From positions 82,807,855 to 82,871,854 of the forward strand of contig OY978525.1 of assembly GCA_963854835.1 (NCBI GenBank): 64,000 nucleotides of DNA. The letters are read 5' to 3'. Under the pieces are notes generated by a model that worked only from the letters and a program-made list of their open reading frames with translations, was not told the DNA's origin and made no database searches. A program made the position numbers and the translations under genes. Every line of letters begins with the position of its first letter. The stretch's first letter is position 1. This stretch comes from Megamerina dolium. Lineage: Eukaryota; Arthropoda; Insecta; Diptera; Megamerinidae. Shown one piece after another: positions 19,936-32,203 of the stretch.

Positions 19936-21029
19936 TGTCTCTATTTATTTTATTTATTGCTAATAATAGAGTATGTATTTGGCTCTATAGCATTTGCAAT
20001 TCGCGACTTTCTTTTTAAATCGTTTCCACTTGCTTCACACTCTGACGACATTGTTATAATATGTTATAACCGTATTCACCGTACGGAATACATTTTTTGA
20101 ACACTGTACTAAAATTTGCTTTCACCGTTATCAAGCTATGTAGTAGAGTTGCCATCGTTCTTATGTGGTCCAATAATTTATTCTTGCAAAATTTTAAATT
20201 TAATTCCTTAGTGAAAAGATAATATTTATGTTTTAACACAATTCAACTCAATATTTTTACATACAATGCCCCTAAATAAGATTTTGTAAGTCCTAAATTC
20301 TGATAACTAAGGAATTCTACTTATATACCTACATACGTAATTACGCAGATGGTAAATTGCGTACAATTTTGTTTATATATTCGTCAGTTATTTTTAATTG
20401 AACGTATTATTATTTCATTTGGAAATACAAAATATTTATATATTCGATCACATTGTATTTTATCAACAAATTTGACACTCAAATGTCTGCTATAACTTTC
20501 AAAAACGAGTTGGGTAATGTAGTACATTACAAAAAAAAAAAAAAAATTACGTTCCGTATTCTTTCGTATGTCATCATCCAGTTATATTCATACGTTTGTC
20601 GTGCCATGTCATTTATTTTTGCACGAATGCAATTCCGTTTACGAAAGAGACGATTCGGCCCCTGATAAAGGGAAATTTGTTCCAACAGTCAGTGAACTGG
20701 TGGAATCTGTGCTGGAAAAACTAGGAATTGCAATTTCCGGGGGATTAAACTCCCTGGCATTGATGATCTGTGCGACCAATAAATGCTCTAATCCCCGGTC
20801 ATCGAAACGGCCGATAAGGCCCATGAATGTGCCAGACCTGAATTAAAACCAGCGGAGGAACAACAAGTGATAGATACTTTTATACCGCTAAGGGAGCTAA
20901 AAAAATAAATTGAGATCAAAGTTAAAAAACAATTTAACAGAAATGGTGAAATTGTACCACTGGATGTCGAACATCTCACCCAAATTGAACCAAGGATGAA
21001 TTAACATTATTCTAAGGCTTAGTAGAGGA
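19936..21029. other. Unassigned AT-rich spacer
   Basis: Mostly non-coding. A16 run at about 20530-20546 could be an old retroposon tail. A 92-codon frame at 20568-20846 has no recognised motif; it sits 200 bp upstream of a LINE 3' end and might be degraded LINE coding sequence, but I cannot show this. Confidence 0.45.
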
Positions 21030-21335
21030 GATTTTCGAACACTTGTAAGAGTGGATATGGGCAATGAAGAGGATATAGAAAAACTATTTTTATACGACTG
21101 CGCGAGTCTTCAGAGAAAACGAACCAGATACACTGTCACAGCTTTCTCTAATGGACTCCTCCAACTATACGCACTTAGGACTAACCGATATTTTATATTT
21201 TTCGAAGGCTTCACGGTAGTTTACAACTACTAGTTAAAAGGATGAAGGCGGATCACTTACTAAGTCTCACAATGGGCCATAGGAGTGCAACTTGCATATG
21301 CAAGCTACTTGTGTAACGTAACCTAAACTAACATA
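21030..21335 (+). mobile_element. LINE 3' end fragment (LOA/I-group)
   Basis: The plus strand encodes IEKLFLYDCASLQRKRTRY followed by FSNGLLQLYALRTNRYFIFFE, the ending seen after the cysteine-histidine motif in LOA/I-group ORF2 proteins. A 3' UTR with CACAATGGGCCATAGGAGTG follows and ends GTAACCTAAACTAA, the TAA-rich tail used by this group in place of poly(A). Confidence 0.6.
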
Positions 21336-21731
21336 TTCTGGTAAAAACTCTATAAAAACATAATAATTATATATTTCAATGTCGATAATGTTTTTGCTTT
21401 CAGAATTTAGGCAATCATACCCTCAGTTTAGCTTTTTCAGCGATAGAAGACAATAATTCCAACACATAAATATTGATAGAATTAATGAAAGAACTAAAGA
21501 AAAAGAGTTTAACCTTTTTCTGAAATACCATAGAGAAGAAAGAGCAAGAACTTATGAATATTTTTAGTTGGCCTATGTACCTATCCCATGTATTGAGACA
21601 GATTTATCTAAGCCACTTTATTTCTTGTTCGATTTGTTGTGCCTCTGAATATATAGTATATCATACACGAGTATGATAAGAAGATACCTCATGTGCCTAT
21701 ATAGGAACAGTATGAAATCAGAGAAAGTGAA
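21336..21731. other. Unassigned spacer
   Basis: No gene recognised. The last bases (about 21714-21731) already resemble a piece repeated at 21777-21795 at the outer edge of the inverted-repeat structure. Confidence 0.5.
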
Positions 21732-22430
21732 ATACCAGAGAAGTCCTAATTTGGCTTTTGAGCTTATTTCTGATTACAATCAGAGAACGTGTAATACCAG
21801 AGAAGTCCTAATTTGGCGTCACTTAACAGAACTGAAGAACAAATGATGTAAATTAACATAGCAAATAATATTGAATTTTATGTGGCAACACTCCTTTTAT
21901 ATACACATATGTGGATTTTGCTATTTACTTGATTGATGAAGAAATAGAAATTAGGAACAAAAAAAGCGACAAACTCGATTTTGCAAGTGTCCACAATATA
22001 TGAATATATGTAGATTCGAGGATTGTATGGGGGAGGGTGGAAGTGTTTTTATTTCTTTGTTTTGTTTTGATTACGATTTTGATATATTCGTATTCTGTGC
22101 AGAATGTATACAAAATATTTTTATCATTTTGAATTGATTGCCATTGATTCCCTGATTTACTTCAAACATGATTATGGTAAAATTTATTTAATTTCTATTC
22201 TATCAAAAATCCAAATTAATCATAATTAATATTATTAATATTAATATAATAATGGTATAATTTTATTACATAATAATCAAAAAGTAGTCATACTAACAAT
22301 ATTTAATATAATTTTAGCAATAGTTTTAATAGTATTATAACCGAAAAATAGTAATAGTTTTAATAGTAATAATCGAAAAGTGGTAATAATAGAAATATTT
22401 AGAATCAGTTTAGTAATAGTAGTATTAATA
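21732..22430 (+). repeat. Left inverted arm
   Basis: Reverse-complementary to the right arm. It contains an extra partial direct duplication of about 38 bp (21780-21817) repeating ATACCAGAGAAGTCCTAATT that is absent from the right arm. The inner part is built of AATAGTTTTAATAGTA-like units. It keeps the uninterrupted ATATTAAATATTG-type site (about 22305-22315) that is occupied by a MITE in the right arm. Confidence 0.85.
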
Positions 22431-22769
22431 AAAACAATAATATCAGGAACGATAACTCCAATAACGTTTATGTATATGTGCTTCAACGACATCAATAGCG
22501 AATATGAAGAGTAAAATTCTTTCACTAAACTATGAATTGCTTTTGCTGAATGTTTGGATCTTAACAATTCTGTGAAAGTTTAGAATATACAATATGTTCA
22601 AAGTTTTTAAGTGTGTTGCAATAGGATTTCACCTGGCAATTGTGGTGCTCCAGTACATCACTGCACATACAGCTACTTTTTATAAAACTTTTAAAGGAGA
22701 ATCGACGATGCCGTATATAAAATAGTAAATGCGACCGACCTTTTTGCAATTTCTAAAGAATTTAAGCAC
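22431..22769. other. Unassigned DNA inside the inverted-repeat structure
   Basis: No coding motif recognised between the left arm and the first MITE. Confidence 0.5.
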
Positions 22770-22773
22770 TTAA

Positions 22774-23442
22774 GGGGGTCCACCTGTGTGAGCGCGGTAT
22801 TTCGAACGCTTTTTCGGGAATTTTCGTTAGGAGAACTAATTCGAAAATAAGAATAAGTTTTACGTTATTTTGAAGGTTTGTGCTTATATTTCAACAGTAA
22901 ATTTTTCCAATGGTGTAATCCGAAGGCTTGTACTCATTAAGGGCGTTCAAAGTGACCCCTTCAAAATGAAATACCGAAATTGTGGGCAAGATTCCGCTCG
23001 AACCAGTTATCTAAAACGCAAAAAGTAAAAAAAAATCGTATTTCTGTTTATATCGTTGAGGTACTGACGTAGGATTTTGACGAAATTTTAAAAATTGAAG
23101 AAATGGCAGTTGTTTTTATAAAAATTATTCGTTTTCAATTTCGAAAAACCGCTACGTGGGTACCTTCAGTTATCTGTATTAATGAGTCTGTCAAAATTTC
23201 AAGTCAATCGTCGTTAAGTAGATTTTTTTTAATCCTGCCCACAAAATTCAAAAATATGGTTTCGAGAAAAACGCTTTCAAAGTTTGGAAACACAACAAAA
23301 CTTTGTATTATAGACTCACATGTAATCTGCAATACCAGGACCATAAACTTCCCCTTCCTCATCCTGTAGAAGCTCTCGTTAAAGATGCGAAAAATGTAAA
23401 AAAAAAATCGATCTTTCGAAAATTTTACACAGGTGGACCCCC
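22774..23442. mobile_element. piggyBac-like MITE with TTAA target duplication
   Basis: Terminal inverted repeats GGGGGTCCACCTGTGT and ACACAGGTGGACCCCC bound 669 bp, flanked by TTAA at 22770-22773 and 23443-23446. TTAA duplication is the hallmark of the piggyBac superfamily. The interior has no transposase; an 88-codon frame (23103-23369) has no known motif. It is non-autonomous and depends on a transposase encoded elsewhere. Confidence 0.85.
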
Positions 23443-23446
23443 TTAA

Positions 23447-25404
23447 CAGCTAAGTCAATTTATGCACTGTGGATCAAAAACATTAGGGCGACATTTTAGT
23501 GCTGCAGTTTTGGTGGTTTTAATAGCAGTTCCAACTTTACGCTAAGCAATTTAACTGATAAGCTGCCGACCTTTTTAAATAAGCTTCTATAAGTTTAGCG
23601 TTATGAAAAAGCAACGTCAGCGTCAAATTAAATGTAACGAAATACGTTATGAATTATGTGACAGGTATCAATGAAAACATTGAAGTGCCGAAATAATAAG
23701 GATTTCTAGCGATTAATGATTGAAATGAATGAATTGCAGCAACAAGTAATGAACCTATAGAAGGTTAGCATCTACTCTAACAAAAATCAAAGATACACTG
23801 AATAAGAGAAAACGCCAATCAAATATATCAAATAAGACTAGCATATTCGTAAATTGGGTTTCAATTTACTTCACAGGTAGACGGGTCCATATAATGGCAT
23901 GACCGGAAATATTTAAACGTAATTGTGAAAAGAAACTGTGCGGCTTGTTGTTAACTATTTGATAAAGTAGCTATTGCAAGTGATAAAATTGATGGTTATT
24001 TAAAACAGAGTTGGAAAGCGGTAGGCAAACAAATTGAAAAAAATACCCATTTGTAGTGGTTAACAGTGGATTTACGAAGAAATTACATGCATTGAAAAAT
24101 AGAGATTTGAAAATACTTCACATTTCTTTTTATTTAAAAAAGAACAGAATACTTCAATCTTCTTACTCTTTAACACATGCATAAAAAAAAAACAGGGATT
24201 AAAACTATTTCACATTCCTCTTTTTATTTAAAAAAAGAACAGAATATTCTCAACATATTGCTGTTAAAAGCATATGAAATATTAAACCAAATTTTAGAGT
24301 TTCGTAAATCTAATGTTTAGGGCATATTGGTGTGAAGGAAATACATACACAGTAGCTTCTAAAAGCGAATTAACAAATAAGAAGTTGACTCAAAATATTA
24401 CATAAAATACAAATGTTGTTAAGGACATACAATAGAACGTGAATGCACACATTTACAATCAACGATCGATGAACACAAAGGGAAACAAAAAACTTAGTGC
24501 AACTATGCGAAAACCATAGCATAAAACAATAGAACAATGATTCATTGTATATACAGCCAGCCATGCAAAATATTAGGAATTAGGAATAAGTTATTGGAAC
24601 ATCTGAACCAGTTAGAGCAGTCATTTTTAAAATGTTCAAGACAATGTCAACATAAACTTTTCATTCGTCACAATTTGTCCAAATATTCGTATCTAGATTA
24701 CCAAAGTTTTGTGTAATTCCTGTAGCAGTAGGCATTAATACGATCATCGCTCTAGCACTTTCTAGCAAATTATTTTTCAAGAAAATAAAAAATATATTTG
24801 ATGAGTTGACGAAAAAGAATCCAATGAACTGCAGAATCTAAAGAAACGTAGAAGAGAAACAAGTAGAATCTGAAGACTTAATCTATGTACATGAAACCAT
24901 TGATGGGTCCGTATTAATAGTGAAACCAATGAATAATCTATCCAAAGACTTATTTAATATCCCTCCAATAAATATCATGCTATTTGGTGAATGAATGCAG
25001 AATATCTTCGAATACTTTATCTATAAAGTAAGATATACACCTGGTACAAAAAGTCATCCCTCAGATCATCTACTAATTGAAAAATACTATTGATTTCCTG
25101 ACATCTACGAGTATACTAGATAAACAACAACTATGACAATGACAATAACAATATGATGCTAGATTTGAACTCTGTGCATTCAGATATATCCAACGAAAAT
25201 GAAGATAACACCACAACTAAATTTTCCTAAGATTTATATATTGATAATCTTGCAAAAGAAAAACCAACATATATGACAACTGCCAATAAGTAAAATAGCC
25301 AAATTCCAACTTCAGAGACATGCCATTTTAGAAAAAACGTCCATTGCCAAAACTTGCTGGATATATGTACGTATGAGCAAATTTGACTAACTCACCAGAA
25401 CAAA
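23447..25404. other. Unassigned core of the inverted-repeat structure
   Basis: About 2 kb of AT-rich DNA full of stops in all frames. A roughly 40 bp unit (TTTTTATTTAAAAAAGAACA) occurs twice about 92 bp apart, near 24125 and 24218. No transposase, polymerase or retroviral motif is recognisable. Confidence 0.5.
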
Positions 25405-25597
25405 CGAATATTGTTACTATTACTACTATTTCGATTATAATACTATTAAAACTATTACTAAAATGATGTAAATATTGTTACTATTATTACTATTTCGATT
25501 ATTACTATTAAAACTATTACTAAAATGATTCTAAATATTCTCATTGTTACTATTTCTCGATTATAATACTATTAAAACTATTGCTAAAATTATATTA
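25405..25597 (-). repeat. Tandem minisatellite of about 66 bp units in the right arm
   Basis: Three imperfect units of the ACTATTACTATTTCGATTAT type run side by side; the left arm has about two. Copy-number difference between otherwise near-identical arms suggests slippage after the arms formed. Confidence 0.75.
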
Positions 25598-25598
25598 A

Positions 25599-26322
25599 GG
25601 GGAGGTTCTCCTCTTTTTTTCGACTTTTTTTTTCTTGATGAAATGAAAGGTATAAATGCTTAGAATATTTGTGCAATCGTATTTTTCGATCCACAACATA
25701 TTTATCTCACTAAAGCCAGGAATAGCCGACTAAGATGCTGATGTGAGTACAATGTAGCATTTTAACTTTAAACGCGTTTATCTCAAAAGCATTTTTTTTT
25801 ATCCTAGCGTCAAGCATAGCTCATGATCTACTGTTCAGATTTACTTCATCTAAAATTTTCCTGAAAGAGTATGGTTTTTCGTATGACTCATACCTAAAAT
25901 AAACATAAACAATTGTTCAATAATTGTCGTTAAACAAAAAAAAACTTTAAGAGAAGAGGGTAAAATCGAAATTTCTCTTTAACTATGCATAAATTGGATA
26001 ATTTTTCTTGAGAACTCTTTATAAATAGGTATAAGTCATAGGAAATTTTATTAACTTGAATATAAAATACAAGTTTTTGATTTCAGTTTACTACAAGTGG
26101 CTGCAACCTTGACGTTATCGAACGACTCCTCGCTTTCAAAGGATGACACGATCCGCCATTTTGGGGCCGCAATATTAGATTTTTTCATCAAAATTTTTTT
26201 TTGTATTTTTAAAAGTTGTCTTAATAAACCATCAAAACCGTTCGTTCGTATGTCTTTTCATTATCCGACAGTAAACAATCAAATTTCGCTTCATTTTCGG
26301 CTAAAAAGAGGAGAACCTCCCC
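25599..26322. mobile_element. piggyBac-like MITE, second family, with TTAA target duplication
   Basis: Ends GGGGAGGTTCTCCTCTTTTT and its inverse AAAAAGAGGAGAACCTCCCC, flanked by TTAA at 25595-25598 and 26323-26326. The 724 bp interior is non-coding. The left arm shows the same local sequence with one TTAA and no insert, so the insertion and its exact boundaries are confirmed. TIRs differ from those of the 22774 MITE. Confidence 0.92.
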
Positions 26323-26879
26323 TTAAATATTGTTAGTATGACTACTTTTTGATTATTATGTAATAAAATTATACCATTATTATATTAATATTAATAATAT
26401 TAATTTTGATTAATTTGGATTTTTGATAGAATAGAAATTAAATAAATTTTACCATAATCATGTTTGAAGTAAATCAGGGAATCAATGGCAATCAATTCAA
26501 AATGATAAAAATATTTTGTATACATTCTGCACAGAATACGAATATATCAAAATCGTAATCAAAACAAAACAAAGAAATAAAAACACTTCCACCCTCCCCC
26601 ATACAATCCTCGAATCTACATATATTCATATATTGTGGACACTTGCAAAATCGAGTTTGTCGCTTTTTTTGTTCCTAATTTCTATTTCTTCATCAATCAA
26701 GTAAATAGCAAAATCCACATATGTGTATATAAAAGGAGTGTTGCCACATAAAATTCAATATTATTTTGCTATGTTAATTTACATCATTTGTTCTTCAGTT
26801 CTGTTAAGTGACGCTGATAGTTGTAATCAGAAATAAGCTCAAAAGCCAAATTAGGACTTCTCTGGTATGTTATAGTGGG

Positions 26880-27170
26880 ATATACGGTAGTATGTATGGG
26901 GTAAAGTTATGTGTGTAGACATGGATGTGCATATAGGCATGCGTATGGATATGTGTATGTATGGTTAGAAATATATGTCCATATGTGTATGTGGGCATGT
27001 GTGTCTTTGCATTTATGTGTGAATGCCGAGGTGTATGAGAGACCTCATGGGTGTAGAGTGGCGTGGGTACAATTATGTGTGGACACGGGTGTATATATAG
27101 ACATGGGTATGGATATCTATGTGTATGTGAGTGCTTGTGTATGTGTACGTGTGTAGATTTACATTTATTT
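26880..27170 (+). repeat. Degenerate TG-rich minisatellite
   Basis: TATG/TGTG-rich DNA. A block beginning GGGTAAAGTTATGTGTGTAG (about 26900) returns as GGGTACAATTATGTGTGGAC (about 27064), so the unit is roughly 165 bp. Open frames across it are artefacts of the repeat. Confidence 0.7.
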
Positions 27171-27513
27171 GGACTAGAGCATAGATTCATATATAGTTCT
27201 CATGAAGGCTTGTGTCAGCTCTCGCATGGACCTCACTGCTTGTAAATGGACCCATGGGATCTTAGGGTGACTACACTACCACCAGAGATAACGACTACGT
27301 GTTGAGGCCCTTTAAGCATGGAAATAAGTACAATAAACAACATCTATAATAGTAAAAATACAAAAGAGGAGGCTTCACACGAAGGCCTAAATTAATGTAC
27401 TCGCCAGTAAAGCGGTAGAGTAACGAACAAACAAGTCGGCTTGAGGCAAAGAAAACTCGCCGGCTATTGTGGTAAATAACCCGGATGAGTGCAACACTCC
27501 ATCGGTGTCATAG
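27171..27513. other. Possible 5' UTR of the R1-like LINE
   Basis: No coding sequence. Its base composition is less AT-rich than the flanks and it leads directly into the ORF1 remnant, so it may be the LINE 5' UTR; no 5' boundary can be set. Confidence 0.4.
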
Positions 27514-28640
27514 TTGCCGGTAGATGTTCACTCAACGATAGAAGCTACAGGTAGGGGAGATGCTATGACGAAACAAAAATTGAAAAATAAGGAGAGCGGA
27601 CAAAACTCGCCAAGGCAGCGGGATGTTGCGATAGACCCAACTACTGCTGATATACGAAAGAACGAAGCATTTGATATCCTGGGCCACAAAATTGCTGAGC
27701 TGCAGAGCATGATTGGATCGCAAAGGCATATTAACCAGATGATGAGAGATTTGGTATCTAATATAGCTGTTCTTCAGGAAGTGGCATCTGATAGATGCTC
27801 GCATAAGCGGGAAGGTTCAATCATTATGGAGTCAAACGGTGTACATACATCGCCTACTAGACAGCATGACAAAGTCATTGGTCAGAAGCAGGAGATGCGA
27901 AAGGCAGCAGTCAGGGCGAAAGAACTTGACATGTAAAGGGCACAGAAACCAGCTCGACCCGAAGCTATAAATAAATAAAAATAAAAAAGCTATAGTCATA
28001 ACTAAAATCGGGACTTATCATACGCTGATATATTAAAAAAATTGAATACTAATGAAAAAAAGAATGATAGAATGAAAGACTAACTAAAGAAAATGAAATA
28101 TTGAAAGAATATTGAAAAATGGAATATTGTTGGAGTTAAAACGCAAACCAGAAACGCAGAAAAAAGAAAAATATAGGGAAGCGATGGAACAAGCTCTCCA
28201 AAAGTCAGCTAGCATCAAAACACTGCGACCTCACATCACTATTAAATGTCTGGATTTAGATGAAATTAAATAAAATACCCAGAAATAGGCCGTACAGTCC
28301 ATGCGAACGACTTGGAATGGTTAGCAAACAACGCTAATTACACTCCCTGCAGAGACAGCAAAAGTAATATTAAATGGTGAGCGAATCCATGTGGGTTGGT
28401 TTAATTGCAGACTACGTGAGTATATAACTACAACGCGGTGCTTTAAGTGGCTTGGTTTTCGACATATATCAAGGCACTGTAAAAGTACTATAGACCGCAC
28501 AGATGCATGCATGCGCTGTGGAAACAAAGGTCATCGAGCAAACCTGTGTAAATCACAGCTCAAATGTGTTATTTGTGAACCAGGAAGTAAAGGTGGAAAC
28601 GAAAACCCTACTGGATGTTTAAAATGCCCAGCCTATTAAG
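27514..28640 (+). pseudogene. R1-like LINE ORF1 (gag-like)
   Basis: A 140-codon open start (27514-27936) with a charged helical region is followed by broken sequence including KSASIKTLRPHITIKCLDL and then VGWFNCRLREYITTTRCFKW. The C-terminal zinc knuckles are CFKWLGFRHISRHC (first one altered), CMRCGNKGHRANLC and CVICEPGS, ending CLKCPAY. R1-type ORF1 proteins bind and package element RNA. Several stops between 27936 and 28391 inactivate it. Confidence 0.75.
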
Positions 28641-28679
28641 CAGCTCTACAAGAAATAAGAAAGCGGAATGATTATGTGC

Positions 28680-30346
28680 ATTTAGATAAATCTAAACCAC
28701 TGTGAAGCAGCACTGGATATCCTCCTGAAAACAATAGCCGAACAACAAATTGACGTTGCACTAATAAGCGAGCAATACAAAAATCTAGTAAGTAAAGGAA
28801 AGTGGTTAAACGACATGAGCAGTAAAGTTGCGATATGGACTTGCGGTAATCTGCGTTTCGAACGCAAAAGTAGCACCCAACACGTAGGTTTTGTTTACGC
28901 ACAAATTAAAGGAGTAATTTTCTACAGTTGCTAATGTAAATGCAACAATACAAGACTTTGAAGATATGGTACACCGATTGGTGAATGAAGTGAGAGGAAA
29001 ATCACCCATAATAATCGAGGGTGATTTTAATTCCATGGCTACGGAGTGGGATAGCGTACGCACGAGTCGTAGAGGGACACTAGTCTTAGAAGTTTTCGGC
29101 TGTTTAGACATCGTGATTCTGAACCATGGTAATGCATTCACCTTCGATAATGGAAGAGGAGGATCGATTGTGGATATTACATTTATAAGCCGTGCGTTAT
29201 CAAGAGCTATGGAATGGAAAGTTTCGGATGTATATATTCCAATTACGAGAACTCAAACAAAGGCACAAACAAAAGGCTGGAAAGTTAAAAAACTTGATAT
29301 GGACGTTTTGGAATACGTCCTTGGTGGTCTGCATACAATCCAAGGCAATGCTGAAAAACAAGGAGAGCATGTAATACGATTACTTGAGAACGTATGTGGC
29401 GTAGCAATGCCACGACAGGGGAAAAGAAACAGAAGTGCCCCAGTTTACTGGTGCAACCAAGCTTTATCTACCCTACGCCTACAATATCAGAGATATCGCA
29501 AAATGCAACATAGGGGCAGAGAAACAGAACAATATGGGAATTTGCAATCACAGTACATTGCGGCAATATCCAAGAGCAAAACCCAGGCTTTTTTTAACCT
29601 AATTGATGAAGTGCAGAACAATCCCTGGGGAAACGCGTACAGGATTGTGCTGAATAAAGTTAATAGTAATAATGATAATTCCCTCATCTGCCCGACCATA
29701 ATGTCAAAAATCGTAAACGGCCTATTTCCACAACAGAGCCCGAAAGTGGTTGAATCTGAAATCCAAGTTGATACAGACACAATTCCACTTGTAACCCCAC
29801 AGTTGCACATAAAAAATGAGGAAACCCCAGGACTTGATGATATACCTACGAGTAATATGGTACTCAAGACAGCCATTAAATGAAGCCAGAAGTTTTTGCG
29901 CAGCTATATACGACCTGCCTTAGAGAAGGGTCATTTCCACGTCGATGGAAACGCCAAAGACTTATCTTAATCCAGAAAGGTGATAAACCACCGGATGAAC
30001 CGTCATATTATCATCCGTTATGTATGCTGGAAACTATAGGTAAGGTACTGGAGCGGATCATATGCTCTAGACTGTTAAAATACACTAAAGCCGAAACAGG
30101 CGTTTCTGAATGGCAATAGAAATTCAGCAGCACCGTCGATGCTATTGGAAAAGTGTGTGAAATTGCAAATAAAGCAATGGAAGGGAAAAAATGGAGAGGG
30201 GGCAGTAGAGAATATTGTGCTGTTGTAACCCTAGATATCAAAAATGCTTCTAATTCAGCAAATTAGTCGTATACACTAAATGCTCTTCAAGGTATCCATG
30301 CACCGGGGTACTTAATTCTAATAATTTCAAATTATTTTAAAAGTAG
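28680..30346 (+). pseudogene. R1-like LINE ORF2, endonuclease and first half of RT
   Basis: Opens with LNHCEAALDILLKTIAEQQ and VALISEQYKN, the start of R1-type endonucleases with the catalytic Glu. IIIEGDFNSMATEW and GGSIVDITFISR give later endonuclease motifs in the 305-codon frame 28966-29883. The RT begins ETPGLDDIPTSN, stops at a TGA at 29881, and continues with WKRQRLILIQKGDKPPDEPS and SYYHPLCMLETIGKVLERI to TLDIKNASNSAN, the motif A region with a conserved Asp. It is cut at 30346 by the Jockey insertion. Confidence 0.85.
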
Positions 30347-30589
30347 CAGTGACTAATCTGATTTAATAATTTAATTTGTATCGTGAAAGTCACCAATAAG
30401 AGTGGACGTGTTTGATAGAGTCGGAAAAGTTATTGTTTTCGGTAAAAACAAAAAAAAAAAAAATTTTTAATATTTTGCGAAAAGACGCTAAGAAACTCAA
30501 GGAGTTATTTCGGTGATTTGTTTTTCTTTTCTTTTTAGAAAAAAAATAAAAATATATATAATATCGTTTGCAAACAATTTGTTTATAAT

Positions 30590-32203
30590 ATGAGTGTTCA
30601 GCGCTCTCCTCCCCGGCAACGGCAATCGCCTGTTAATGTGTGTGTAAACAATAATTTTCAATCACCCGCGCAAACCCCCCCGATAAGTGCATTATCAAAA
30701 AAAACAGTTGATACACACTGCACAAGTGAAAGTAACAGTGTTAATCTTTTGCCTATACATATTCCTCACTCTAACACTACATCAAAATTTGCAACAACAA
30801 TAAATACAGACAAAAAAAATAGTTTGTTCTCTCGTGATATACTATCTCCCTCTATACCGTGGAGTGTACAATGCGCTTCTCCTGCTGTAACACCAACAGC
30901 TACAACATCAAAGCAAACAAATAACGGCCTTTCTACTGAAGTGCATGACCCAGCAACTAGTGCGATGACTAATAAAGAACCAGTTGCTGTTCAAACTAGA
31001 ATTGATCGCTAGATTACTGTAGTAAAGCGAAAAAGAAGTCCACAAAATTCAAAACAAATGAATTCAACAAAAATTCAAAAGCAGAACACTGCCCCTATTA
31101 GTTCGGAAAATAGATACGCTTTGCTTTCAGGTGATGAAAGTGACGAAAATATTATCTCCAAGAAAAATTTCAAACCCCCACCCATTTTCTTAAGAGAACG
31201 CAACTCAGATAAGTTGATTTCTAGAATTACAAGTCTTATAGGACCAAAGAATTTCCACGTTGTTCCTATTCGCAAAGGCCAAATTGAGGAAACGAAAGTG
31301 CAAATCTACAGCGAAACTCATTATCGCAAAGTAATTGCGGAATTTGATGCTGTAAAAAAGAATTACTACACATATCAGCTAAAAAGTAGTAAGGGCTTAA
31401 TCGTTGTACTCAAAGGCGTCGAACTCAACGTTGACATTAACGAAATCAAACTTGCCCTTCAGGAAGAAGGGTTTCAAGCCAAAACAGTATTCAACATTCT
31501 CAACAAGAGCAATATACCTCAACCGTTATATCGTATTGAGCTTCAGCCTGAAACAAAACCCCTAAAAAAAGGTGAAGTACACCCCATATATAAAATTCGA
31601 TATTTATTGCATCGCAAAATCACAATCGAAGAACCCCATAAGAGAACTGGACCTCCTCAGTGCAGTAACTGCCAAGAATATGGACATACTAAGACATATT
31701 GTACCCTGCCAGCTGTTTGTGTGATTTGTGGAGATCTCCATAAATCAAACATATGCCCAAAATCTAAAGGCGATGCTAGCATGAAAAAATGCAGCAATTG
31801 TGGAGGTAATCACACCGCAAATTATAGAGGTTGCCCAGTATATACAACCCTAAAGCTAAATTTCTCCGCTAGCAATCAACCTCTAAAACCAGTTGAGCAA
31901 ACTCAGATAGCCAACTCAAGTAAGAGACAAAATATTGATGCAACACAATTCTTCTCTGCAATCCCAAACAAGAATCAAACCAATTCATACGCCAGCGTGT
32001 TAAAACAAAACACACACCAACAAAGCAATGTAAATAATGAGCAGAAACACTCACTGTCCACCCAACAGCCAAGTACCCTTGAACATTTGCTTCAAACATT
32101 AATTCAGAATATGAACCCATTCATGAACTCAATGCAAACAATGATGCAAGAAATGATGAAAAATCAATCGATGTTACTCCAAACATTGCTATCCAGACCA
32201 TGA
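30590..32203 (+). pseudogene. Jockey-clade ORF1 (gag-like), one stop codon
   Basis: About 537 codons in one frame interrupted by a single TAG at 31010-31012 (residue 141). The N-terminal third is Ser/Thr/Pro-rich. SKGLIVVLKGVELNVDINEI and the following region form the RNA-binding-like domain. Zinc knuckles are CSNCQEYGHTKTYC, CVICGDLHKSNIC and CSNCGGNHTANYRGC, all complete. A Gln/Met-rich tail ends at TGA 32201-32203. The stop overlaps the ORF2 ATG (ATGA), the tight coupling expected for reinitiation or bypass translation in these LINEs. Confidence 0.9.

Larger units (their letters stand above)
21732..26868. mobile_element. 5.1 kb structure with long, near-identical inverted arms
   Basis: The outer arms (21732 to about 22430, and 26868 back to about 25405) are inverted copies with only a few differences over more than 550 bp of unique sequence. 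The centre (about 22440-25400) has no open frame with recognised motifs. This could be a long-TIR DNA transposon that has lost its coding capacity, a foldback-type element, or an inverted duplication. I see no convincing target-site duplication at the outer edges. Confidence 0.7.
25405..26868 (-). repeat. Right inverted arm (interrupted by a MITE)
   Basis: Inverted copy of the left arm. From 26323 to 26868 it differs from the left arm by single-base changes and the 38 bp indel. The MITE at 25599-26322 splits it. Confidence 0.85.

Noticed and set aside
20568..20846. 92-codon frame as a small host gene
   Set aside because: No motif, no conserved neighbour, and a LINE 3' end lies just downstream; it may be LINE debris.
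25405..25597. CRISPR-like regular repeats
   Set aside because: Units are adjacent and AT-rich without spacers, and the genome is clearly eukaryotic; it is a minisatellite.
21732..26868. Polinton/Maverick element
   Set aside because: Long inverted ends fit, but there is no DNA polymerase B, integrase, ATPase or capsid-like frame, and at 5.1 kb it is too short.
26870..27245. Cys/His/Tyr-rich open frames on both strands
   Set aside because: They follow from the TATG/TGTG minisatellite composition.
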